Shown: piece by piece, positions 1 to 9,623 of the stretch
Numbering within the stretch: the stretch's first letter is position 1
Layout: each line of letters starts with the position of its first letter
Assembly: GCA_025506515.1 (NCBI GenBank)
Contig: CM046451.1
Location: forward strand, 71,687,932-71,751,931
DNA length: 64,000 bases
Origin: Flaveria trinervia
Lineage: Eukaryota > Streptophyta > Magnoliopsida > Asterales > Asteraceae
Direction of reading: 5' to 3'
Notes under the pieces: generated by a model
Seen by the model: the letters and a program-made list of their open reading frames with translations, nothing else
Databases searched by the model: none
What the model was told of the DNA's origin: nothing
Position numbers and translations under genes: made by a program

Positions 1-371
1 TTATGGGATAAAGGTCACCTAACCATTTGTTTTGGCAAACTCACACGTGGGTGTAAGTAGGATGTCTTGATTTGCAAACCATGTTAAATGGATCACCTAC
101 AATGTGGTTTCCAAATGGTGTTGATGGGATTTACATGCCGACTTTACATATGATGTTCAAGAGTCGATCCCATACCTCTAGAAGTTGCAAATGGTTGCAA
201 CCGTCAATCGTTGACCACCTTATTAATTAAATCGTGGGATAAAGGTCACCTAACCACAATTTAAATGTAATGTTGGGTTCTAGATTTTAATATATAATTG
301 ACCTTAATAGGCATTAATTATTAAAATTGATAATATCGAAAATACTAAATAAACTTTGTTAAATTTTGTAG
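1..371 (+). other. 5' leader of copia element D
   Basis: This stretch precedes the gag start at 372. No LTR end or iMet primer site is visible, so D's 5' LTR lies left of the window. A 22-base motif beginning TGGGATAAAGGTCACC occurs at 4-25 and again at 235-256; the bases between do not repeat, so this is a duplicated motif and not a tandem array. No ORF is seen here. Confidence 0.5.
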
Positions 372-1270
372 ATGGCCTCTAATAATGATATTTCGATAAC
401 TCATCCGCGCCAACCAATCTTTACGAGCGATCCTCCAAAAGGAACGTCTAAATCACAACAACTTCATCGATTGGTATCGAAACTTGAGAATCGTTCTCAA
501 GCAAGAGAGAAGATCGTACGTTTTAGACGACCCTATCCCTGATCAACCTAGCGAGGATGATGAGGAGGCCTTCAATGATTGGCTAAAGTACACTGAGGAC
601 TCCGTCCAAGTGTCTTGTCTCATGCTAGCGAGCATGACTCCGGATCTCCAAAAGGAGTATGAACACCACGGGGCTTATGACATGATAACCAGCTGAAGGA
701 AACGTTCCAACAGCAAGCGAGGGTTGAGCGTTTCGAAACGGTTCGAGCACTCCATGCATGTCGTATGGACGACAACCAATCTGTTTCATCTTATGTACTT
801 AAGATGAAAAGTCATATTGACCGCCTCGAGAGGCTTAATTGTCCGTCTCGAAGGAATTGGCCACGGATTTGATCCTCAATGGCCTTACCAAAAGGTTCGA
901 GACATTCGTGTTGAACTACAACATGAATGCTTGGGATAAAAGCATTGGTGAGCTTCACTCAATGCTCAAAACGGCCGAGGCGGCCATGGGTAAAAGGGTT
1001 TTACCCGTTCTCACCATTAATGAAGGTGGGAACAACAAAAGGCCTCGTCCCGCACCAAGGCAAAGGTTGCCAAGGGTAGGGACCCGCTTGGGGAAAAGGG
1101 AAAGGGGTGGCAAGGGTGCCACCCAAACCACAAGAGAAGAAGCAAAAGGTTGCTACAAATGACCCATGCTTCAAGTGTGGGGAGATGGACATTGGGCAAG
1201 GAATTGTCCTGTCCATCTCCAAGAGTTGAAAGCCAAGAGGGATGCCGGGCAGACCTCAGGTACAATATAC
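372..1270 (+). pseudogene. Ty1/copia gag, element D, frameshifted
   Basis: Capsid/nucleocapsid precursor that would package retrotransposon RNA in cytoplasmic particles. The ATG at 372 opens a frame that is lost before 460, where a second frame carries the typical copia gag motifs: FIDWYRNLRIVL, YVLDDPIP, the PDLQ stretch and AYDMI (460-696). A third frame continues at 839-1162. The zinc knuckle lies near 1160-1215 (CFKCG, then HWARNC) but is split between frames. The protein cannot be made from this copy. It is followed directly by the pol remnant. The family call (UBN2-type copia gag) rests on motif order; I cannot assign a named lineage. Confidence 0.8.
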
Positions 1271-2610
1271 ATGATTCATATTGATCTTAATGTTACATCT
1301 TCTAACACATGGGTATTGGATACCGGATGTGGAACTCACATTTGCAATTGTTGCAGGGGTTCACAAGAAGTAGGACTTCAAACAAGGGGATGTTAGCCTC
1401 TTCATGGGAAATGGAACTAAAGTCTTAGTTGAAGCTCGTGGAGACTACATCCTAAGACTTCCAAGTGGTTTGGAAGTTATTTGAAGAATGTTTTGTATGC
1501 TCCTAGTTTGACTAGGAACATTATTTCTGTATCCCAATTAAGACATTATGATTATGTATTATCTTTTATTGAAAATGATATTCATGTTTCTTTAAATGGT
1601 ATGTTCTATTTTAAAGCTATTCCAATTAATGGTATTTATGAATTGGTTCATGAAAATACTTTAAATAGTTCATTGTACCAAACTAACACCAAGAAACTCA
1701 AGTTGGATTTAAGTGATACCTATCTTTGGCATTGTCGTCTTGGTCATATAAACAAGAAACGTTTACAAACACTTCAAAAGAATGGTCTTTTAAAACAAAT
1801 GAATGTGATTCATTTGATGTTTGTGAGTCTTGTTTACAAGGTAAGATTACTAAGGCACCCTTTAATGGAACTACCGAAAGGGCAAAAGATTTATTAGGAA
1901 TCATACATTCGGATGTATGTGGTCCTTTTAAGCCAATGACTAGGAATGGTGAAAGATACTTCATTACCTTTACCGACGATTATAGTCGCTATGGGTATGT
2001 GTACTTGTTAAGGCACAAAGACGAAGCTTTTGAAATGTTCAAAATCTTCAAAATGAAGTAAAAATCAACTCAACAAGTCAATTAAAATTCTTCGTACCGA
2101 TAGAGGAGGTGAATACCTAAGTGATGCCTTTCAAAATCATCTTAGGAGTTGTGGGATTGTCTCACAACTCACTCCACCTGGAACACCACAACATAATGGT
2201 GTGTCTGAGAGGAGGAATCGAACCTTATTGGATATGGTCCGATCTATGATGGCTAGAAGCACATTACCTCTATCATTTTGGGGTTTCGCTCTGCTCTCCG
2301 CGGCCCGTATTCTAAATATGGCCCCAACCAAAAAGGTAGAAAAGACACCTTTTGAGATATGGCATGGAAGAGTTCCATCCCTATCGTACTTAAGGTTTGG
2401 GGATGTGAGGCTTATGTTAAGACTCCCACCCTAAACAAATTGGATGTCCGATCCACCAAGTGTATCTTTTTGGATGTCCTAGAGATTCTATGGGATATTA
2501 TTTCTATGATCCAATGGAACAAAAGGTGTTTGTTGCCAGAAAGGGTGAGTTCTTAGAAGCAAAGTTCCTTATGGAAGGAGCTAGCAATAGAACAGTGGAT
2601 CTTGAGGAAG
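1271..2610 (+). pseudogene. copia pol, protease and integrase part, element D
   Basis: Aspartic protease signature WVLDTGCGTHIC at about 1309-1350, followed by a frameshift. The pre-integrase/HHCC zinc region follows at 1720-1850 (WHCRLGHINKKR, then CESCLQGK). Integrase core motifs are visible: the first Asp in IIHSDVCGPF near 1900, the second in the TDRGGEY stretch near 2098, and the Glu in VSERRNRTL near 2205. Pieces sit in different frames (1481-1897, 1726-2061, 2201-2434, 2359-2556), so at least four frame breaks separate domains that are one polyprotein in active copia elements. It would cut the polyprotein and insert cDNA in the nucleus; this copy is dead. Confidence 0.85.
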
Positions 2611-4363
2611 ATCAAGAACCATAGCCCGATGCACTTTTGGTTGAAACTAGACTCAACATAAGGATGTTGAGGATGATCAAGTGGTTGATCAATACACACA
2701 ACACGTTCGCAGAAGTGGTAGAACTAGTAATCCACCTGAAAGATATGGATTTTTCATGGATGGATGCTATGTGATAGATTCTGATGAACCAACCACATAC
2801 ATGATGCAATTTCCAACACGGATTGTGACAAATGGCTTGAAGCCATGAACGTTGAGATGCAATCCATGTATGACAATCAAGTATGGGACTTGGTTGTACC
2901 ACCTCTTAACTCCAAGATAGTTGGAAGTAAGTGGGTTTTCAAGAAGAAAACCGATATGCATGGAAACTTGGATACTTATAAAGCTAGACTTGTAGCAAAA
3001 GGTTTCACTCAAACTCAAGGGGTTGATTATGATGAAACCTTCTCACCTGTTGCGATGCTAAAGTCTATAAGGATATTGTTTGCCATAGCTGCTCATTATG
3101 ATTATGAGATTTGGCAAATGGATGTCAAAACCGCTTTCCTAAATGGATATCTTGAGGAAGATGTCTATATGGTTCAGCCTGAAGGTTTTGTCGATCCAAT
3201 ACATCCTAATAAAGTATGCAAGTTAAAGAAATCAATCTATGGATTAAAACAAGCATCGAGAAGCTGGAATCACCGTTTTGATGAGGAAGTAAAGAAATTT
3301 GGTTTCATCAAAAACGCTGATGAGGCTTGTGTGTATAAGAAGGCTAGTGGGAGCACAATAACTTTCCTAGTATTGTATGTTGATGACATACTACTATTTG
3401 GAAATGACATTCCAACCTTGGAAGGTGTAAAACCTGGCTTGGAAGTTGTTTTTCCATTAAGGATCTTGGTGAAGCCGCCTATATTCTGGGAATAAAGATC
3501 TATAGGGATAGATCAAGGCGGTTGATTGGTTTGAATCAAAGTGCATATATTGATAAAATCTTGAAAAGGTTCAAGATGGAAAACTCTAAGAAAGGTACCG
3601 TACTATTCAAAGAGGAACGATGTTGAGTACGACTCAATGTCCAAGCTCAAAGGATGAGCAAGATAAAATGAAGGCAATCCCATACGCATCTGCTATTGGA
3701 TCCATCATGATGCAATGATATGCACTCGACCGGACGTGTCATACGCCTTAAGTATGACAAGCCGTTACCAACAAAATCCTGGAAACAGTCATTGGATGGC
3801 TGTTAAGAACATACTTAAGTACCTAAGGAGGACAAGAGATATGTTCCTAATCTATGGATCTGGTGACGAGGAACTCGTTGTAAAAGGTTACACGGATGCG
3901 AGTTTCCAAACCGATCGTGATGATTCACGGTCTCAATCGGGATACATTTTCATTCTGAATGGAGAGCTGTCTCTTGGAAGAGCTCCAAACAGGATGTGGT
4001 GGCTCTGTCAACTACAGAATCAGAATACGTCCCCGCCTCATTGGCAGCCCAGAAGCTGTATGGTTGAAGAAATTCATTGCCGATCTAGGGGTTGTCCCTT
4101 CCATTCAGGACCCCCTAGAGATCTTTTGTGATAACGAGGGTGCGATTGCTCAAATCAAGGAACCCCGTGCTCATCAAAAGACTAGGCACATTGAGCGGAG
4201 ATTCAACTACATACGAGATGAAGTTGAAAAGGGAAAGATATGTATTTGCAAAGTTCACACGGATCAAAACGTTGCGGATCCTCTCACGAAGCTCCTTGAA
4301 AAGGCAAAGCATGAAGGTCATACTTGTGCCATGGGACTTCGATATTCTAGTGATTGGATTTGA
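2611..4363 (+). pseudogene. copia pol, reverse transcriptase and RNase H part, element D
   Basis: The longest intact piece is 2845-3495: KWVFKKK, ARLVAKGFTQ, FSPVA, QMDVKTAFLNG and the catalytic YVDD at 3376-3387. A frameshift follows, then RNase H appears in at least two frames (3715-4131 and 3959-4363) with ICTRPDVSYA, YTDASFQTD and a C-terminal KTRHIERRFNYIRDE ending at a stop at 4361-4363. Domain order PR-INT-RT-RNase H is that of Ty1/copia and not Ty3/gypsy. Non-functional in this copy. Confidence 0.88.
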
Positions 4364-5135
4364 TGTGTAAATTTTGTATTTGGATATGTGGAACTTTCTA
4401 TTATTTGAATAAAGTTATTTGGTTATAATGTTTCAAATAATATTCCAATTAGCATGTTTAATCCATGAGTAAAATGTTTACTCTAAATGTCTGTAGTCGT
4501 TCATACTTGTGGGAACAAGTTTGAAGGTAAGACTATTATGAACTTGGATTGGTTGATATTCATAAGGATGAATATAGAGCAATGGGTTGCTACCAAGGTT
4601 CATAGATATTTGTGGGATACAAATATTGGACTAACCCGCATCTCAATTTTACTACATGGAATCTTATTGATTGATCATAAGTAATTTTGAGTAAAGTCGA
4701 ATATCATTTGGTATCCTCCGACCTGAGATACATATTGGGTTTGATATTCACCAAGTGTTACACCTTGAGCCTATTCTTCACTGTCCTGAAATAGTGGACA
4801 GTACATAAGGATATGTTCAGGTATAACACGAGGTGATTGTGAGAAACGTATGTAGTCAAGATGGAATTTGTTCCTCTTATTCGTTGAGAGTTAGATGTCT
4901 AAGGCCTGATTAAGTTAAATCAACAAGGTATGATCATTCTGTGTCCTTGGATTAACATGACATCTGTAACAAAAGGATAAATGATTAATTCACCTAAATC
5001 ATTTCAAGTAGGGTACTTGAAAGGGATGATGTTATTGAATGGCTATAAGTCATGCGTATTAAGGGTAGTAAACCGTTGTTAGGCGGTATTTACTGCTTGC
5101 ATCAATCTTCTATGAATCTTGGGCAAGTGGGAGAT
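4364..5135 (+). other. 3' untranslated region and polypurine tract of element D
   Basis: 772 bases between the pol stop and the 3' LTR, without a supportable ORF. The last bases, AAGTGGGAGAT at 5125-5135, are a purine-rich plus-strand primer immediately before the LTR start TGTAGG. Nothing else is recognised. Confidence 0.65.
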
Positions 5136-6125
5136 TGTAGGATTCTATGTGCCCAACACTTAGAATATTGATGTGGTTAGTACGTTATGATCCAAGTCGG
5201 GTTATACCCAATAACAAGCTTAGCAAACACCAAATAATATTAGTTGATGATATGATCATGCAATGAAATATTAACACCAATTTAGAAAATAGGTTTTCTA
5301 AACAAGTTGCATATAACATGGAACAATTTATTAGGATATTGTTCAATGATATTATTTGTAATGTTATTTAGATGACATTACAAATTAATAATGGCTATAT
5401 ATGTTATACAATTAATGGGTTAGTTGTATACATTTCTAAGAGGACAAATTATAAGACCATTTTAACATGTGATTGTGTTTAAAAAAAAGGGGGGAAACCC
5501 TTTTTTCAACCTATATTCGGCCGCCCCCCCCCCCCCTTGTTGGTGATTGGACCATTTTGTTGATTAGACACAACACATTAAGGGTCTTTGAATGCTTTCT
5601 TGGACCAGCTATCTTGACATACACATGCAACAACACTCAAACTCCAAGAAAAACTCTCTCTTCCATCTTCTCCAAACTCACGGTTTTGAAGGTGTTATAG
5701 CAGCTTCTTCTTGAAGTTTTGGTGACCAAAATCCTAGCAACTAAGGTGTTTGCTTGAAGGCTTGTGGGTATAGACGTTTGAGGACTTCTAGCTTGACGTC
5801 TTGGCCATTAATCAGCCCTCATTCAGCACTATCTTGGACGTTTTTGAAGCTTACAACAGCCCTCTCCTTGGTCGTTTCTTGCTGCTCAAAGAGGTAGAAA
5901 TCATAGCTCATTGTGGCTGTGATTTTATGTAGTTTTAGTACATTTTCATAGCTTGATCATTCACATATTATGATCCTTTTGTTTGGGTTTGTTTTCATCT
6001 AAAATGGTCACTAAAGAACATTCTTTTCAGCTTATAAAATGGGTTTTATTAAGTTGTAACTCCGCTGCGTTTTTCAGAAAGTTTAAGTGGTTAAACATTG
6101 ATTTTATGTTCTAGCAAACCCTTCA
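5136..6125 (+). repeat. 3' LTR of copia element D
   Basis: Begins TGTAGGATTC right after the polypurine tract and ends near AAACCCTTCA, about 990 bp. The end is supported by comparison with a second copy of this LTR family on the minus strand at 61848-62661 and by the immediate resumption of another element's RNase H sequence at 6126. It carries a run of about 14 C at 5522-5536 and a purine/pyrimidine hairpin at 5481-5506. The matching 5' LTR and TSD are outside the window. Confidence 0.75.
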
Positions 6126-6568
6126 GATTATGGTGGATGTTGTCAAGATAGAAATCTACTTCGGGTGGGTGTCAATTTCTTGGTCCCCGATTAGTCTCGT
6201 GGCAATGTAAGAAACAAACAAATGTATCTATTTCAACTGCAGAAGCTGAGTACATTGCGCATTAGCAGGATGTTCTCAAACCCTTTGGTTGCAAAATCAA
6301 CTACTGGATTATGGGTTCGTTTTCTTAAAACATCTATTACATTGATAACACTGCTACTATGTTCATTACAGCTAATCATGTTCAACATTCAAAAACAAAA
6401 CATATCAAAATTTGATATCATTTTTTCAGAGATAACTCTGAAACAGGGTTAATCATATCGATTCAAATTGCAACGGAAAAATAGTTGGCGGATCTATTTA
6501 CTAAAGCCTTCCTACCAGGACGGTTTGAGTATTTAGTGGAGTCAATTGGTCTTATTAATCATATGTGA
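6126..6568 (+). pseudogene. copia RNase H remnant, element E
   Basis: The C-terminal part of a copia RNase H interrupted on its left by element D. Reading starts at GGCCQDRKSTSGG, the usual copia RNase H motif, and continues with VSWQCKKQT, STAEAEYIA, NHVQHSKTKH and LADLFTKAF to a TGA at 6566-6568. It contains several in-frame stops and at least one shift (near 6270 and 6470). D's insertion point is between the bases encoding the SDYGG-like region and the preceding RT, which lies off-window to the left. It is the oldest layer on this flank. Confidence 0.82.
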
Positions 6569-7952
6569 ATCTCTAAATCAAAAGATCATCATAAGTGATC
6601 CTCTCAATGTTAAGTGCTTGTTTATAGTTTGTGTGTGTGTGTTTTTTTCTTTTCTTAGAAAAAGCAAATACAAAAGTATAAATCAAATCTCCAAAAATAG
6701 AGTCTTTTTCTAATTGTCGGTTTATTTTTAGAAAAGAATCTGTTTATGCAATATGTGAGAAATGATAGTACATTAGTGAGATCAGTAGCATATTTCACTC
6801 ATTAATAAAGTCTGACATGATGAGATATGATGTGTAGATAATATCATGCTTCTATACTGAAATAGTAAATTCTTGTGATTACACTAAATCTTTATGCTTG
6901 TGTGTATTGATCTGAGTACTTTTGAGATGTATTGGCTTATCAGATTGATTGCTTGTTAAGTTACACCACTCACACCTGGTGGTGATATGATTAATCATGA
7001 GATCTGTTACAAGCATCATATCACTTCTTTGTTATGAGTCATCGATATCCTTTGTTGTAAGTCATTACAGACCTGGATTTTCTCTTTGATGCAAAAGATG
7101 CCAATGTGCACAATCTATTCAAATGGATAGTTAGAGCTGATCAAATGGTTATCCATGATCATTCTCTATTCATTTAACTAACATGAGCTCTGGTTATTCA
7201 TATGTTTCAGGTAATAAGTTGAGTATGTGTTCTTTCTTGCATGTCTTGATGATAGTTGTGCTCTATAAGTCTTTGTATGAATTACATCATGTCATATCTA
7301 AATATACCCTTTTTCAATCCAATAATTGAAAAAGTAAGTAACTTGATATTTTGTCAAAAACACTCATTTTCTGTCCTTGGATCTTGTGTCTCCTTTGCTG
7401 TGATATAGCTGACATGGAACACACTTGATCAGGATTTATTCATTGTCTATGACTATTCACATTTTTTTTATTTTAATGTGCTGATCTTCATTGATATGAT
7501 CTCACTATAGACATTAATTCTTTTGTTTATACTAGATTTTGATTCTGCTTATATTTTGATTTTATTCATGTTTTCTATGTGTGAAGGCAATGTAACAATG
7601 AAATGTGTGATCTTATTATGTTACCTTAGGAAACTTATAAGTTGTTCAAACTTAAAAGTTTAGGGGGAGTAATAAATGGAAGAGTTTTTCTCAAAGAATC
7701 AAAATCAAAGTTAAAATGTTAAATTGAAAGGATGATGCTATATGTTCAAAGTGTATGTGAGTTTGATCATGTAACTTTTGAAAATGATAATATGAACCTA
7801 TATAATTTGCAAGTGGAAATGCTTGTTTCAAAAGTTGAAAAATAGATATTTGATTATGTTTTGAGACTAAAATGAAGGGAAAGATTTATTTTAAAAAGTT
7901 AAACAACAAATGAAGAACTAAAATTGTCAAAAATTAAATTTGAATGAGCAAA
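6569..7952 (+). other. long non-coding 3' region of element E
   Basis: About 1.4 kb between RNase H and a small 3' ORF. No convincing ORF. A GT microsatellite of about six repeats lies near 6630. A polypurine-like string, TTTAGGGGGAG, occurs at about 7660-7670, some 570 bp upstream of the polypurine tract that abuts the LTR. Confidence 0.5.
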
Positions 7953-8108
7953 ATGGAGATAAAGACGAATGAAGCAAAACCAGAACAAGGCATTCTTGCT
8001 AGCAAATTTAAGTCTGCAATTGTTAATGCTTTGAAACAACAAGAGATGTATAAAAAGAAGCCAATGTTTAAGATCAAGGAAGAACCTGAAGATTTGTTTA
8101 AGTGCTGA
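7953..8108 (+). CDS. small 3' ORF of element E, unknown function
   Basis: 51 residues starting MEIKTNEAKPEQG and ending at TGA 8106-8108. I do not recognise the family. It is homologous to the C-terminal part of a minus-strand ORF at 61365-61807 in element J, which carries an LTR of the same family: both have KPEQGILA, then KFKS, then MFKIKEEPED just before the stop. The reading frame is therefore probably real and belongs to this copia family, located between RNase H and the 3' LTR. The protein is lysine/glutamate rich. IKEE fits the SUMO-attachment consensus (psi-K-x-E) with acidic residues after it, which is only a suggestion. The upstream part present in J is missing or decayed here. Confidence 0.5.
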   Translation: MEIKTNEAKPEQGILASKFKSAIVNALKQQEMYKKKPMFKIKEEPEDLFKC

Positions 8109-8223
8109 AGATAGAAGATAGAAGATAAAAGCTGAAGATGAAAGCTGAAGATGAAAGATAAGCAGAAGGAAAGATAAAAAGAAGACAAGATAGAAGATTT
8201 TGAAGACCGAAGACCATGTAAAT

Positions 8224-8237
8224 CTTAGGGGGAGTAT
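8224..8237 (+). promoter_or_regulatory. polypurine tract of element E
   Basis: CTTAGGGGGAGTAT directly before the LTR start TGTTAGAAC. A near-identical string (reverse complement) abuts the LTR of element J at 61337-61350. Confidence 0.7.
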
Positions 8238-8498
8238 TGTTAGAACTCTAGAAAGATTAACATGTTGTCTTTATGTGTTTTTTTACTATTTGTAATAGTA
8301 TAGGGACTAGTTTTGTAATTTGTTAGTTCCTTGTGTTTCATTATAAATAGCTAGAGTTGTAGCAGTTCTAAAAAAAGTGGAGAACAACAGTTTTACAAAA
8401 GATTTAGAATTGCTTACTTACTTTGTAATTGTCTTTGCTTGATATCAATGAAACTATGAATTTTGTTGCTATCTTGCTTGATTTGATTACTTTGTTTG
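8238..8498 (+). repeat. LTR of element E, left part (split by element A)
   Basis: Starts TGTTAGAACTCTAG. It continues after element A at 20870-20925 and ends CCTATCA, giving about 317 bp in total once A and one TSD copy are removed. The same LTR family occurs on the minus strand at 61038-61336 (299 bp, ends TGTTAGAACCC and CCTATCA). Confidence 0.75.
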
Positions 8499-9394
8499 TG
8501 TTGGACCAAAAGAACCAATGAGTCTGATCAGAAAAACCACTAAGTCCCACAGACATCACAAGAACTACTGAAGACTTGATCAGCTATTTCACAAAGTCTG
8601 AAGAGCAACAGCTGAAGAACAAAGTACTGAAGACTTCGAGAGCTGAAGACCAAAGTCTGAAGATCAACAGCTGAAGACTAAAGTACTGAAGACTTAAAAA
8701 GCTGAAGACTAAAGTACTGAAAACTTCAACAGCTGAAGACCAAAGTATGAAGATCAACAGATAAAGACTAAAGTACTGAAGATCAACAGCTAAAGACTAA
8801 AGTACCGAAGATCAACAGCTGAAGTACAAAGACTAAAGACAACAGCTGAAGACATAAGTTGATGACAACAGCTGAAGTTCAAGTACTGATGCCTTCAGAG
8901 TTTGTTACAACAGCTGAAGAAGCATTCTTCAGTTGTTGTGATGGTTTCCTTTCAGTAGTTTTCTTTTCTGTTTCAGTACTTGTAAAACGACTGAAGAGCA
9001 TGTTCTTCAGTCGTTGTAATTTCAGTAGTTTCTTTTCAGTAGTTGTAGTGATAGTTAACACTTAGTATTTTTGTAAGAAGATGTCAGCTGTTTGACATCT
9101 TCAGTAGTTGTGTTAACTATCAGTAATTTGAATAATTCTGTTAGATGTCACTATCAAGTGACATCAGCAGACGTCACATCTCCTATATAAGAGATGTTGA
9201 CCTAATTGTACGTGTGAAATTCTGTTACCACGAAAGCGCATATTTAATGAATATCTTTCGCAGAATTCTCTCTCTCTATAACCGTTTACTTTTATATTGA
9301 ATATCAATTGTGTTCTTGTGAATTGTCTAATTCATTGTTTGATTTCCGCTACAATACTCTCTAATCAATCAAACGTAGATCACTGATCCTAACA
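8499..9394 (+). repeat. 5' LTR of element A
   Basis: 896 bp, starts TGTTGGACC and ends CCTAACA. It is built largely of CTGAAGA, AACAGCTGAAG and CAGTAGTT words in both orientations. It carries perfect inverted repeats at 8986-9015, 9077-9102 and 9144-9165, and a TATA box at 9184-9190. ORFs here, such as 8859-9065, are products of the repeats and are not genes. Confidence 0.92.
9184..9190 (+). promoter_or_regulatory. TATA box in element A 5' LTR
   Basis: TATATAA in the context CTCCTATATAAGAG. The same motif is kept at the equivalent place in the 3' LTR (20653-20659) and in element C's 5' LTR (43525-43531). A palindromic GACGTC core lies just upstream. Confidence 0.6.
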
Positions 9395-9396
9395 AA

Positions 9397-9408
9397 TGGT
9401 ATCAGAGC
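9397..9408 (+). promoter_or_regulatory. Primer binding site of element A (initiator tRNA-Met)
   Basis: TGGTATCAGAGC, two bases after the LTR end, complementary to the 3' end of plant initiator tRNA-Met. The leader that follows (to 9623) has the palindrome GATCGATC at 9421-9428 and no ORF. Confidence 0.92.
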
Positions 9409-9623
9409 AGGTTAATCATTGATCGATCTAACAATTGATCATTGAAACTGCTATTCGATATCTATGTTTGATTGAATTAGCATATTTGCAAGAATTGGTT
9501 ATAGATTTTTGAATTTCTGCTGCTTTCGTTTATTTACTTTGAGCTCTCTCTTGGTTCAATTTGGTTTGTTGTGTTTTTGTTCTAAATCTGCTAAAGCTTA
9601 ATTGAATTTGGTTGAATCTGAGA

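Noticed and set aside
1..371. 5' LTR of element D at the window start
   Set aside because: No similarity to D's 3' LTR and no primer site; it looks like leader sequence.
8859..9065. ORFs in LTRs of A, B and C (also 20322-20534, 28896-29138, 40426-40608, 54450-54683)
   Set aside because: They arise from the CTGAAG/CAGTAGTT repeats, occur on both strands and overlap promoter and hairpin sequence.
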